A program made the position numbers and the translations under genes. From Impatiens glandulifera (taxonomy: Eukaryota > Streptophyta > Magnoliopsida > Ericales > Balsaminaceae), in the NCBI RefSeq assembly GCF_907164915.1, contig NC_061869.1:45505771-45569770 (forward strand): a DNA stretch of 64,000 bases. Reading direction: 5' to 3'. The notes beneath the pieces were generated by a model that ran no database searches, had not been told where the DNA came from, and saw only the letters and a list, made by a program, of their open reading frames with translations. This document shows positions 11,311 through 22,849 of the stretch, one piece after another. The number at the start of each line of letters is the position of its first letter. Within the stretch, counting starts at the first letter, position 1.

Positions 11311-11436
11311 GAAGCAGAGGTATTAGGAAATGATTAACTCTTTGTTTATGAAGCAGAGGTATTAGGGAAATGATTAACTCTTTGTTTATGAAGCAGAGGT
11401 ATTAGGAAATGATTAACTCTTTGTTTATGAAGCAGA
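11311..11436 (+). repeat. 39-40 bp tandem repeat, 3 units
   Basis: Three near-identical units carry GAAGCAGAGGTATTAGG and AAATGATTAACTC, inside a probable intron of the MULE cargo. Confidence 0.85.
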
Positions 11437-11598
11437 TTTATATGATTAAATCTTTGAAATTTAGGTGAGTGGTATTAGGAAATGTAGAAGATAATAGAGT
11501 TATGATTAAAGCAGCTGTTATGAAATAAGACAGGAAGAAAGACAGTTGATAAATATTAAGCTTAAATTGTTAATATTGTATTGTCTTGTGTGTTAGAC

Positions 11599-11668
11599 TA
11601 TGTTGTCATGTGTTTTTAGTTATGTTGTCATGTATTTTTAGTTATGTTGTCATGTGTTTTTAGTTATG
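11599..11668 (+). repeat. 22-bp tandem repeat
   Basis: About three units of TATGTTGTCATGTGTTTTTAGT lie just upstream of the Ulp1-like exon. Confidence 0.8.
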
Positions 11669-11697
11669 TTTTGAAATGCATTGTGAGGCTATTGAAA

Positions 11698-11835
11698 ATG
11701 ACCTGGCAAGACGTAGGGAACTATAAGAATTGTGGAGTATTCTGTATGCTGCACATGGAGACATACAAGGGAGATCCTAAGTGGACTTGTGGCATAACCC
11801 GATTAAATGCGATCAAGAATATTCATTGTCTATGA
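11698..11835 (+). pseudogene. Ulp1-like cysteine peptidase (C48) C-terminal fragment
   Basis: The reading frame contains MTWQDVGNYKNCGVFCMLHM followed by ETYKGDPKWTCG. This matches the end of Ulp1/SENP-type peptidases, where a Gln is followed by N-x-x-DCGVF carrying the nucleophilic Cys. Here the Asp before Cys is Asn (NCGVF). Only about 45 residues are present and the His/Asp half of the active site is not seen. Such peptidases cleave SUMO-like proteins. In MULEs they are carried cargo of uncertain role. The frame stops at 11833-11835. Confidence 0.65.
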
Positions 11836-12138
11836 ATCCAATACCTATCGAGGATTCTACAATCTGATTCTAACATTTATCGGATGAACTTAAAATACAA
11901 GACCAGAAAGTTGTACAAAACCAAATTATCTAAAACAGTAATGTAATGGTTTTATGTTAGTATAATTAAAACATTTACTTTTTGAATAGTATTGTTAGTT
12001 GATCACCATCTTTCTCTTCAATCCAAAACTATTATTATATTATCTATTTGTGTGATTAATTCAATTCAATGTAATGGTTTATATTTATAATTGAATAGTA
12101 TTGTTAGCTGATCTCTTAAGAATGGTTTGTCAAAGTTG

Positions 12139-12249
12139 ATGATCCTAGTTGTTGTCGTTATTGTGCTCTTGAGCCAGGCACGGACAGAGGCAGCAAGAGT
12201 CCTACCGGAGTTCAGTTTTATTATTATTATGATTAAAAGTAGTAGTTAA
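12139..12249 (+). other. short ORF with hydrophobic leader (36 aa)
   Basis: The frame starts MILVVVVIVLLSQARTEAA and continues RVLPEFSF before an Ile-rich end. It looks like a signal peptide followed by a short charged segment, as in small secreted plant peptides, or the first exon of one. No splice site was assigned. It may be chance. Confidence 0.25.
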
Positions 12250-12406
12250 ATGGTGAATGAATACATACATGATGATTCTGGACATATTTTGCTAAAAGAA
12301 GCAAAAAATAAAGTAAGAAAGAAAAAAAGAATGAATACAGTCTTTGCATCATCATGTTTCATTTAATTCCATCAATTACTGCATAAAAAGAGTTCCATTT
12401 TGTATC

Positions 12407-12598
12407 TCACAGTATCCATACAATATACATGGCCTTATTATGGTCATCTGGTCCATTCCTTGTTCCCAACTTTCGGACTCCAAAACTCATTGATTGTGCA
12501 TACAATCTATAAAATTCTCGAAGGTCATTTTCAGAAACAAACGACATCCCAAACTTAGGAATTTTGTCTTCGGTACATTGAGATGATGGTTCATCCAT
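12407..12598 (-). pseudogene. FAR1/FHY3-type DNA-binding N-terminal exon
   Basis: On the minus strand MDEPSSQCTEDKIP is followed by the FAR1-type pattern GMSFVSENDLREFYRLYAQ and SFGVRK. This is the beginning of the WRKY-GCM1-like zinc-finger domain of FAR1/FHY3 and related MULE transposases. The zinc ligands and the DDE core are absent, so only the first exon remains. A diverged second copy of the same exon lies about 490 bp upstream on the minus strand (around 13015-13090). Together they suggest a decayed MULE transposase gene reading leftward from the right terminal repeat. Confidence 0.6.
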
Positions 12599-13455
12599 AG
12601 GGCTACATAAGAATACAAAAAACAGAAATCAACACATGAACAATCACAAAACAACAGAAAAACGTGAATCTCTTGAAACAAACAAAATAACAATAAAACG
12701 CATTAAAATATAGTTTAAAACACGGAACAACATATTACAATAATACAAATGACAATAGAATATTAACATTTCGAGTAACTTAAATATTTACAACACATGA
12801 CAACAACGTATAAAAATACAGGACATCATAGTTTAGGACACGGGACATCATAGTATAAGACACGGGACAACATAAAACAAAACAGAGGACAACACAAGCC
12901 AACAAAAATATTAACAGTTTTACACAGGTTTTTAAAAACAGCATAATATTAACAGTCTAACTACATAAACAACAAAAAGATATACCTATTTATGTTCCCA
13001 ATTGTTGATAGGTTATTTTCAGAAATAAACGACATCCCAACATTGGGAATTTTGTCTTTGGTACATGGTGATGATTGTTCATCCATAGGGCTACATAAGA
13101 CAAAAAAGAGAAATCAGCACAAAGAATACATGACAACACATGAACAACATATTACAGTAATACATGACAACATATTTAAAAAATGCATGAAGACATAATG
13201 GATAAAACGCATTAAAACGAAAAAAAATATAGTTTAAAACACAGAACAACATATTACAATAACACAAATGACATCAAAATATTAACATTTAGAGCAACTT
13301 CAATATTTACACGGGACAACATAGTTTAAGACACGGGACATCATAGTTTAAGACACGGGACAACATAGAACAAAACAGAGGACAACACAAGCCAACGAAA
13401 ATATTAACAGTTTTATACAAGTTCTTGAAAATAACAAAAATATTAACAATTTTAT
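12540..13455 (-). repeat. about 490-bp tandem duplication of the FAR1-type exon
   Basis: Landmarks recur at an offset of 488-493: GACATCCCAA (12543, 13031), CGGGACATCATAGT (12841, 13334) and AACACAAGCCAAC (12891, 13384). The copies are clearly diverged, so the duplication is much older than the 672-bp one. Confidence 0.75.
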
Positions 13456-13559
13456 ACAGGTTCTAGCTACATATTGGTTCCTACACATAACAATCACATA
13501 ACAACAGAAAAACGTGAATCCAAGAAACAAACAGAAGAACAATAAAACGAAAAAAAAAG

Positions 13560-13960
13560 TAAGCTATGATGGCAAAAAAGATATACCATTAGAAGAAGAA
13601 GCTAATCGGACAGTCGGACAGTGACGAAGACGAATCTAAACAAAACGCAAGGAGAAGACGACGAGGATGAAGACGAAACTAAAGAATGGAAGGACGACGA
13701 GGATGAAGACGCAAGAACAGTAAGAAGTTAAACGACGAGGATGAAGACGGATCTAAAGAATGTAAGTAGAAGAAGCTATACGGCGCGGATGAAGACGGAT
13801 CTAAAGAATGGAAGGAGAAGATGATAAACAGCGTGCCGAGGGTGAAGAAAATGGAAGAAGAAGAATAAGGAGGGTTTTGTTTGATGAGCGGGAAATGATC
13901 TGAGAGTTTGCTAGAGAGGAGATGTAATTTTTTTCTCTTTCCTCCGTGGCATGCCAAGTG
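13560..13960 (-). other. right subterminal region of the MULE
   Basis: Repeated GAAGACG/GAGGATGAAGACG units on + (Ser/Phe-rich if read on -) lead into the right terminal inverted repeat. This is probably the 5' leader of the minus-strand transposase gene. The minus-strand ORF over it looks like chance reading. Confidence 0.45.
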
Positions 13961-14029
13961 GCTTCGCTCCCCATTTCGTTCCCCCAATTCGTTCCTTATA
14001 TCATTTCCCATATATAATATATATAATGA

Positions 14030-14603
14030 CGTTTAATTTAAAATGTTGGAGGTGTACCACACACTATCTCTCCATAATTATTAACAAGTAAGATAATTTC
14101 TCTTTCCTAATAATTATTTATCTTAATTATTTTCTCTCTCCAAATAATTATATATATATATATAAATTTCTTTCCTAATATAAATAAATTTCTCTCCCTT
14201 AATTTAATTATTAAGTATTTTTTACTCTTTCTTACCATATAAATATTTATATTTTTTCGCACTAATAATATAAAATATTTTTTTATCAATAATTTTATAT
14301 TAAAATATATAATATTAAGTAACATATTTATTGTTATATTTAATAATAACAATATATATTGTTATTATTAAATATTAAAATATATAATATTACATAACAT
14401 ATTTATTTTTAAATTTAATAATAACAAAATATATATATAATAATGTTTAAAGTCAATCTACACCAAATTAATCCACGGATATATAATTCACATCATCAAA
14501 TATGTTCTCTCTCCTCTCTCATTTTCTTTATTTCATAATTTCTCTTTCATAATAATTATTTATCTAAATTATTTTCTCTCTCTTAATATATATATAAGTT
14601 TCT

Positions 14604-14637
<34 letters not shown>

Positions 14638-14880
14638 TTCTCCCTTAATTTAATTATTAAGTAATTTTTACTCTCTCTTACCATATAAATATTTATATAT
14701 TTTTTTCGAACTAATAATATAAAATTTATATTAAAATATATAATATTACCTAATATATTTATTTTTATATTTAATAATAACAATATATATATATAATAAT
14801 GTTTAAAGTCAACAAACACCACATTAATCCATATATAATCCATATCATTAAATATTTTCTCTCTCTACTCTCCTCCTCTT
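14030..14880 (+). repeat. AT-rich tandem duplication, period about 356 bp
   Basis: Two diverged units share TCTCTTTC.TAATAATTATTT, CTCCCTTAATTTAATTATTA, TTACCATATAAATATTTATA and TAATGTTTAAAGTCAA (14441 and 14797). They contain TA microsatellites. No coding potential is visible. Confidence 0.75.
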
Positions 14881-15328
14881 TATTTCTTAATTAGTTTTTG
14901 TTTTTGTTCCATTATTATATATATTATATATAATATATATTTCATTATCATATATTATCTAAAATATTATCGATATTAATATTAATTCAAGATATAAACA
15001 AAAAAAATGGTTATAAATGAATCTGATTTCATAATTTTTATATTTATTTTATTTATATATAAATATAAACAATTTTTTTTTTTAATTTTTATAAATGCAC
15101 CTACCTTCATAATTTTATACTTATTGGTTACCTTATATATATATATATATTATATTTGTTTTAATCATTAATTTTATATAAATACATTTTATCTTTTATC
15201 ATACATTTTTTCACTCATCAAATATATATATATATATATAATATTTTTTTATGAGTATAAATAATTTTTATGTTAATATAAAAATTAACTAATTGATAAT
15301 AAATATTTAATACAAAATATATATGCAT
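14881..15328. other. AT-rich low-complexity DNA
   Basis: TA-rich simple sequence without recognisable genes. Nothing further can be supported. Confidence 0.7.
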
Positions 15329-15420
15329 ACACAAATAATAAAATTATTTCAACAATCATAAGTGGTCTAGCGGTTTAAGTCTTCACATTCATGCGGAAGA
15401 CCAGGGTTCGAATCCCTAGG
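15329..15420 (+). repeat. tRNA-like (SINE-type) repeat, best-preserved copy
   Basis: A-box TGGTCTAGCGG (15363-15373) and B-box GGTTCGAATCC (15405-15415) both fit the Pol III internal promoter consensus. They are preceded by TAAAATTATTTCAACAATC. A six-base stem, GTCTTC with GAAGAC, frames an 11-base loop, and a T-arm with an AGGG/CCCT stem follows. The loop is too long for a canonical anticodon arm and there is no acceptor stem, so this is tRNA-derived and not a tRNA gene. Confidence 0.65.
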
Positions 15421-17650
15421 AATCTAAAAGTGTGATGTTGGAATTAGTGGTTCGTTTGACGAGCATTTAAATGTCTGAGGTCACGAGATGGAGGTTGGGT
15501 GGTTGGTGGTTTGTCGAGTATGATATTGGAATTAGTGGTTGGTACGACGAGCATTTGAAATTGTGAGGTCACGAAATGGAGGTCGGGTGGGGTCTAAATT
15601 AGTGGTTGGTTTGATAAACATTTGAAAGTGTGAGGTCACGAGATGGAGGTCGGGTGGTGGGTGGTTTGTCGAGTGTGAGGTTGGAATTAATGGTTGGTTT
15701 GAAGAGAATTTGAAAGTGTGAGGTCACGAGATAGAGGTCGGGTGGTGGGTGGTATGTCGAGTGTGATGTCAGAATTAGTGGTTGGGTTGGCGAGTATTTG
15801 AAAGTGTGAGGTCACGAGATGAAGGTCGGGTGGTGGGTGATTTGTCGAGTGTGAAGTCAGAATTATTGGTTGGTTTGGCGAGCATTTGAAAGTGAAGTGT
15901 GAGATCACGAGATGTTTAAGTATTCACATTTCATTTGGAAGACCAGGTTTCGAATCCCAAAACATGCAAATTTATATTTTCAACGATATATTCTTGATTG
16001 GTTTATCGAGCGTGAGGTTGAAATTAGTGGTTGGTTTGACGAACATTTGAAAGTGTGAGTTCACAAGATGGAGATCAGGTGGTGGGAGGTTTGTCGAGTA
16101 TAAATTTTGAATTAATGGTTGGTTTGAAGAGCATTTGAAAGTGTGAGGTCACGAGATGGAGGTCGGGTGGTGGGTGGTTTGTCTAGTGTGACGTTGGAAT
16201 TAGTGGTTGGTTTGGCGAACATTTAAAAGTGTGAGGTCACGAGATGGAGGTCGGGTGGTGGTTGGTTTGTCGAGTGTGAGGTTGAAATTAATGGTTGGTT
16301 TGACGAACATTTGAAAGTATGAGATCACGAGATGGAGGTCGGGTGGTGGTTAACTAATTGGTAATAAATATTAAATATAAATTATATATGCATACACAAA
16401 ATAATAAAATTATTTCAAAAATCATAAGTAGTCTAGTGGTTTAAGTGTTCAAATTTCATGCGGAAGACTAGGTTTCGAATCCCAAAACATAAAAATTTAT
16501 ATTTTCAACGATGTATTCTTGACTATAATATATGGTGGCATAACTTTTAAACAAATGATAAGCATCTGAAAGTGTGAGGTCGGAATTAGTGGTTGGTTTG
16601 GGCATCTGAAAGTGTGAAGTCGGAATTAATGGTTGGTTTGACGAGCATTTGAAAGTTTGAGGTCACGAGATAGAGGTCGAGTGGTGGGTGGTTTGTCGAG
16701 TGAGAGGTCGGAATTAGTGATTGGTGTGGTGAGCATTTGAATGTTTGAGGTCACGAGATGGAGGTCGGGTGGTGGGTAGTTTATCAAGTGTGAGGTTGGA
16801 ATTAATGGTTGGTTTGACGAGCATTTGAAAATGTGAGGTCACGAGATGAGTGTCAGATGGTGGTTAATGGATGGTTTGACGTTGGATAAGAGGTTTGTGA
16901 TCAATTTGGGGATTGGTTGTTGATTTGTTGAAGTGAGAGTAAAAGAGAGGTTGGCTAAGATTGGTGAGTGGTTTGTTGAGGTATAAAGGCATGTGAAAAA
17001 GTGTGAGTCACAAGATTAGGTTTAGTGGGTGGTTTGCCGAGGGGATAAAGAAGCATATGAAAAAGTGTGAGTCACAAGATGAGGGTCAATTGGAGGGTTA
17101 ATGGTTGAGTTTGACGAGTATTTGAAAGTGTGAGGCCACGAGATGAAGGTCGGGTGGTGGGTAGTTTGTCGAGTGTGAAGTTGAAATTAATGGTTGGTTT
17201 GACGACCATTTGAAAGTGTAAGGTCACGAGATGAATGTTGGATAGTGGTTGGTTTAATATTGGATAAGAAGCCTGTGATCAATTGGGGGATTGGTTGTTT
17301 ATTTGTTGAAGTGGAAGTAAAAAAAAGTTCACTAAGATTGGTGAGTGGTTTGTTGAGGGATGGAGTCATATAAAAAAGTGTGAGTCACATAATTAAGGTC
17401 AATGTGTGGTTTGCCGAGGGAATAAAGAGTTATATGAAAAAGTGTGAGTCACAAGATGAAGGTCATTTGGATGGTTAGTGGTTGAGTTTGACAATATATA
17501 AGAGGTGTGTCATCAATTGAGGTCGACTAAGATTGGTGGGTGATTTGCTGAAAGGATAAAAAATTGCATATAAAAAAGTACGAGTCACAAGATGATGGTC
17601 AATTGAGGGGTTAAGTGGGTGCCGAAGGGATAAAATATAAGTTAATATTA
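15421..17650 (+). repeat. 88-bp minisatellite arrays 2-4 with embedded tRNA-like units
   Basis: The 88-bp unit of 8070-8895 reappears in blocks at about 15421-15905, 16010-16350, 16560-16860 and 17105-17240. The blocks are separated by two further tRNA-like units (15915-15965 partial, 16393-16500) and by the GTTGATTTGTTGAAGTG / GTGTGAGTCACAAGA repeats. The order, tRNA-like unit then 88-bp array then GTGTGAGTCACAAGA block, is the same as at 7943-9540, so this is a larger composite repeat present at least twice. Confidence 0.85.
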
Positions 17651-17699
17651 AGTTTAAAATGAAACTTAATTTTATCTAAAATACTTATAAATAAATAAT

Positions 17700-17870
17700 A
17701 TTTTATATATATTCTCATCCGTGCAAATGCATAGGATTCATGCTACTTGTTATAAAATATAATAAGCCTACGTGAGCTATGGTGAGAGCGTGAATGTCAC
17801 ACTACATTTTATTTATTAAGCATCACTAGCATGTATCCCGTGCATTTGCACGAGTAATAATATAAAAAAT
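17700..17870. repeat. CCGTGCAAATGCA / GTGCATTTGCAC palindromic motifs
   Basis: ATCCGTGCAAATGCA (about 17718) and ATCCCGTGCATTTGCACGAG (about 17836-17855) are inverted relative to each other. Related forms lie at 9668, 10340, 20340 and 22250. The motif is a hairpin that tends to sit at the edges of repeats here, perhaps as a terminal hairpin of a non-autonomous DNA transposon. Confidence 0.5.
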
Positions 17871-17896
17871 AGAGAAAAAATATTACGGTAAAAATG

Positions 17897-18990
17897 TTTA
17901 TGGGCGGGTCAACCTACAATCCGACCCAAATATCCATTTACTCTTACATATATCCAAATTAATCACAGATTTCAATCCGGCAATCCAGACACTTTAAAAT
18001 TTAAGCTCATTATATATATATATATATATTAGTTAGTTAAAAAGTTGAACTTATATTGTTAAAATGTTCCGCGTTCATCAAATTTGGTGTTTAATTTAAA
18101 ATATAAAATGTTATTAGCATAGTTGGTTAAAGGGTTGTACTTATTTTGTTAGGTTGCAAGTTCCAACCATACTTATAACATTTTTAATTTTATATTTAAC
18201 CGTTTTAAGTTTATGGGCGGGTCAACCCACAATCCGAGCCAAGTATCCATTTACTCTCACATATATATCCAAATTAACCACAGCTCTCGACGTGACAATT
18301 CAAACACTTTAAAAATTAAGCATCATTATATATATATATATATAGATTAATTAGTTAAAAAATTGAACTTATATTGTTAAAATGGGTCGTATTCATCAAA
18401 TTTGGTGTTGAATTTAAAATATAAAGTGTTATTAACCTAGTTGTTTAAATGATTATACTTGTTTTGTTAGGTTGCAAGATCGAACCATACCTATAGCATT
18501 TTTAATTTTATTTTTAACCATTTTAAGTTTATGGGTAGGTCAACCCACAATCCGACCCAAGTATCCATTTACTCTCACATATATATCCAAATTCATCACA
18601 ACTCTCGACCCGGGCATTTTAAAAATTAAGCATCATTATATATATATATATATATATATAGATTAGTTAGTTAAAAAGTTGAATTTATATTGTTAAAATG
18701 TCCTGTGTTAATCAAATTTGGTGTTGATTTTAAAATATAAAGTGTTATTAGCCTAGTTGGTTAAAGGGTTGTACTTATTTTGTTAGGTTGCAAGTTCGAA
18801 CCAATACCTATAACATTTTTTAATTTTTTAACCGTTTTAAGTTTATGGGCGGGTCAACCCACAATTCGACCCAAATATCCATTTACTCTCACATATATAT
18901 CCAAATTAACCACAGCTCTCGACCCGGTAATTCGGACACTTTAAAAATTAAGCATCATTATATAATTATATATATATATATATATTATTC
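17897..18990 (+). repeat. about 315-bp tandem repeat with tRNA-like boxes
   Basis: Four units are marked by TTTATGGGCGGGTCAACC at 17898, 18211, 18529 and 18842 (periods 313, 318, 313). Each full unit carries TTAGCCTAGTTGG, which fits an A-box, and GCAAGTTCGAACC, which fits a B-box, about 30 bases apart, plus a TA microsatellite. Fragments of the unit occur near 21950-22010 and 22320-22410. Confidence 0.85.
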
Positions 18991-19620
18991 ATTAAACATA
19001 TAAGATTATAACAAAACAATTTTCTTACTTAAAGTGGCGGAAAATGCATTTACCATTCTCGCCCTATTTTTATTTCGAGACTTTTTTTAATACCAAACCC
19101 ACCCTATTATTTAGTTTCGGTGAATCCCCGCGGGGTACCATTTATAAAATATTTGTAAGAAAAATACAAATTTATTCAATAAAATTATATAAATGAATTT
19201 TTTAATATAATATATACGATAATATATTAAAATGTTATATTATTATATAAAAAAATTTACAACCCTTATAAAACTATATATAACAAATAAATTAATATAT
19301 TTGTAATTTTATATATTTAAAAGTGTTTATAGTGTTTGGGGCAGAATCGGGGTGAGATCGAGACAGATTGAAGAGGAGGACACAAATACCATCCTGCCCC
19401 GTCCCCGTTCAGTTTCGGGGAAAACCCCCAAACAGAATAATTCGATTCGATTACCGCGGGGCGGTTTCAAATTATTATCCTTATTTAACAGTAAATTGGT
19501 AATCATATATAAGAAAGGAATCAATATTTTATATATAAAAAATAAAAATCGAAAAATATCAAAAAGATAAAAACATACAAATATACATTGTTTAAAGGTC
19601 TCGTTCTAATCAAAATCAAA
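18991..19620. other. non-coding element with GC-rich patches
   Basis: An AT-rich stretch contains CCCCGCGGGG and CCTGCCCCGTCCCCGTTC patches (19130, 19395). The segment 19497-19620 is repeated after copia copy C at 56462-56575, and 19000-19030 resembles 48060-48120. Copy C was therefore inserted into another member of this repeat. No ORF is credible. Confidence 0.6.
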
Positions 19621-20330
19621 CACTAATAGGACAAAATAACTAAATTTGGATTTAAAAAAAAATATATTAATTTTTTTTAATATATTTTCTTTAAATTTTA
19701 AATTACTTAAATATAAAATTAATAAATTTAATAATTTTTTTCATTACAAGTTCATAATATATATTGTTGATACTTTGGATACTTAGTTTGATTTAGATGT
19801 TAACATGAATTGATGTTAACATGAATTGATGTTAACATGAATTTAGTAAGGACATGATTAATATTAATTTTGATTCCTATAATTATTTATTTATTTTTAA
19901 TAAAAATATTTCAATTATTAAACATTTTATACCTAAATAAACTGACTCCCAATTTGGGTCTTATTCAATTTCAGTTATTTGAATAATTTAGAGTAGAAAA
20001 AAATAATAATGTTAGATGATTTTGAGAAGTAAAGATTATTTTTTGTAAAAAAACTTAAAAAATATTTATATATATAAATAAAATAAAATAAATAATTTAA
20101 AATATAAAATATTTTAGTTAATGAAATAAGTGATGAATTAATTAAAAAACTAATTTTGTATAAACTTTTTTAAAACCTTAGGTGAAGGCCTTGGTTTCAA
20201 GTTTTCTTAAAAATAATTTATTCTTACCGAAAATATATTAAAGAAAAAATGGCTGGGTGGGAAAGCGGGTCAGACTGAGCAGTAAATAAATTTCGTATAA
20301 TTTTTTTTTGTTTATCTATAAACTAGTATG
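19621..20330. other. AT-rich DNA, no gene seen
   Basis: Apart from three short direct repeats of GATGTTAACATGAATT (about 19797-19845), nothing recognisable is present. Confidence 0.7.
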
Positions 20331-20639
20331 TATCCCTAGCATGTATCCCGTGCATTTGTACGAGTAATGATATAAAAAATTACGTTAAAAATGTGATTTT
20401 ATAATTTAATTCAATATTTTTTATTTAATTATTAAAAATATAACAAAACTTACATTTATATACTCGTTTTATTTAAAATTATTTTGTTAATTTTGTAAAC
20501 CTACCCAAAATCATATAAATTGAAAATATTCATTATGTGATAATAAAAGTAGTTTCGATAAAACAAATCTTCTAACATTAAATTTTGGATCAAATTATCA
20601 ATTAAATATAAAGTTCTAATGCTTATTATTATATACTTA

Positions 20640-21570
20640 TTTGAAAAAAAAAATAAGAAAATTAAAAAAACCATCTAATTAATTCATTTAAGTTTTTATA
20701 TTTATAATGATTTTGATTATTTAATAACTAAATTCGATGGTGCATTTTTAAACATTCCCTCAATGGACGAACCTTTAGGTTTTCTCACCAATATTTGATT
20801 ATTCAAGCTAACATTCTCGCTTCCACTTCATCTACCAATATTTGGTTACTCACATATAGTAATTACTTCTTTTAAAAGGATTCGAACACTAGTTTTTAGT
20901 ATGAAATGTTAACATTTTAAACGTTGGACCATTTATGATTGTTGAAATAATTTTATAATTATATATATATATATATTGTAAGTTAGATTTTGAATAATTA
21001 TATAAATTATCTACTAGGGTTTAATATTACTTATTTGAAAAAAAAATACAAATATTAAAAAATTCAACTAACCAATTCATTTAAGTTTATATATCTATAA
21101 TGATTTTGATTATTTAATAACCAAATTCGAGGGTGCATTCTTAAACATTCTTGGGCATCATCCTAAGCGCTAAATCACCCTCCGTGGACGAACCCTTAGG
21201 CTTTCTCTCCAATGTTTGCTTTACTCTAAGCTGACATTCCTTCTATGGACGAACCCTTAGGTTTTTATCACTAATGTTTGCATTACTCACGCCAATATTT
21301 CCTCCATAAATGTTTGCGTTACTCAAGGCAACATTCTCACTTCTGTTTTAACTACCAAGGTTCGCGCACTCACATATAATAATTACTTCTTTTGTAGGAA
21401 TTCAAACTCTAGTCACTAGTATGAAATTTTAACACTTTAACTGCTAGCCTAATTTTGATTGTTGAAATAATTTTATAGTTTTGTGTATGTATATATATTT
21501 TTTAAGTTAGATTTTAAATAATTATATAAATTATCTACTAGGGTATAATATTACTTATTAATATGAAGAT
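20640..21570 (-). repeat. two diverged repeat units, each with an inverted tRNA-like element
   Basis: Two units share GTGCATT.TTAAACATTC, TGGACGAACCCTTAGG, AATTACTTCTTTT and ATTATCTACTAGGG. Each contains, on the minus strand, the same tRNA-like repeat seen at 15329 (20879-20957 and 21398-21476): reversed B-box GGATTCGAAC or GGAATTCAAAC, and reversed leader ATTGTTGAAATAATTTTAT. Confidence 0.7.
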
Positions 21571-22849
21571 TCTCGTGCGATAAACACAGATAAAAATATA
21601 AATAAAAAAATTTAATAAAAATAAAAATAATATGTATTTAATGTGTAAAATTCTAAATATATCACGAATAATGTATTAAAATAAAAAATAGAATGCTCTC
21701 ATTTAACATTTTATTCATTTCGGTAAAACAACTTATCTTTTCATATATCTCATCACATATTTTTTCCGAATGAACATCTCTTCTCGTGACCTTACACATT
21801 TACTTTGTCAATAAAATATTTGATTCATATTTTTTAATATTTAACATTGTGACCTCACACTTTGGTCAATCAAATATTTGATTCATATTTTTTTAACCAC
21901 TTTCAATTGATATCGGCCTATTATTCCTCGATGAACCATATCACAATCACACTTAGTTAAAGGGTTGTACTTGTTTTTGTTAGGTTGCAAGTTCGAAACA
22001 TACATATAGATTACTTAGTAATCTATTTAATAAAAACATAGTAGAAACCTTAGGCGGTCGACAGGTTTAAATTAGTTAACAAGAGAATTCAAATTTTGAT
22101 AAAAAAAAAATCATACATAGAGTTAGGTTATTCATTTGTACGACTTGAAAGAGTCTAATTATATAAAAAAAAATGTACAATGAACAATTTCAAACAAAAA
22201 TATTATAGAAATATATTTCAAAGGGTAATTATAGCTACTAGCGAGATTTTCGTACATTTGTACGATTAAAAACAAAATAGAAATTTTATCCCCACCTACA
22301 TATCAAGTCACTTTCATCAACCAACCAACATATATATCCAAATTAACCACAACTTTCGACTCGACAATCCGAACACTTTAAAAAGTAAGTATTATTATAT
22401 ATATATATATATATATATTTCGTACACACGGTTAGAGGTTGTTTGATATTAGATTGTTATTGTTTTTTAAAATATTTTTATGTCACATTATTATTGTTTT
22501 AAATATTAAATTATTTAATTTATTAATTAAAATATTCTTTCTTTACTTTTATTAAATTTAAATTTTAAATATAAGAAGATATTTTGATCATTCATTTTAT
22601 AATAATTCCAAATAATTTTATTTAATTAAATTATATTTTTCAAAAATCTCCAAAACTCTTCAAAAATAAACTTAAATTTTTGGTTGGTAATGAATTATTT
22701 AAATAATCGATAAATTATTTTAAAATTAAAGATGCTTGATTATTTTGAAAAAATAGGATATTATTTTAGTCAAAAAAATTAAAATGTATTAATATATATT
22801 TTTAAAACTAAAAAATATTTTTTGTTCTAATTGGTTCATAAAAATGTGT
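21571..22849. other. AT-rich DNA with repeat fragments
   Basis: It contains fragments of the 315-bp unit (GTTGCAAGTTCGAAACAT at about 21985, CCAAATTAACCACAACTTTC at about 22335) and a TA run near 22400. No gene is visible. Confidence 0.65.

Larger units (their letters stand above)
9962..14009. mobile_element. Mutator-like (MULE) element carrying Ulp1 and FAR1-type pieces
   Basis: Long imperfect terminal inverted repeats share GGGAACGAAATGGGGAGCGA (9989-10008, again 10661-10680, inverted at 13964-13983), followed inside by GGCATGCCA. The outer ends begin GAGTGATGAT and GGGAAATGAT. ATATATAAT, 9 bp, flanks both ends (9953-9961 and 14010-14018), the size expected for MULEs, although this sequence is low complexity. 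Because of the tandem duplication the left end could be 9962 or 10634. Inside are a Ulp1-like peptidase fragment on + and FAR1-type DNA-binding exons on -. This resembles the Ulp1-carrying KAONASHI MULEs described in Arabidopsis. Confidence 0.75.

Noticed and set aside
15363..15415. A possible tRNA gene
   Set aside because: A-box and B-box fit, but there is no acceptor stem, and the anticodon-like loop has 11 bases. Better read as a tRNA-derived repeat.
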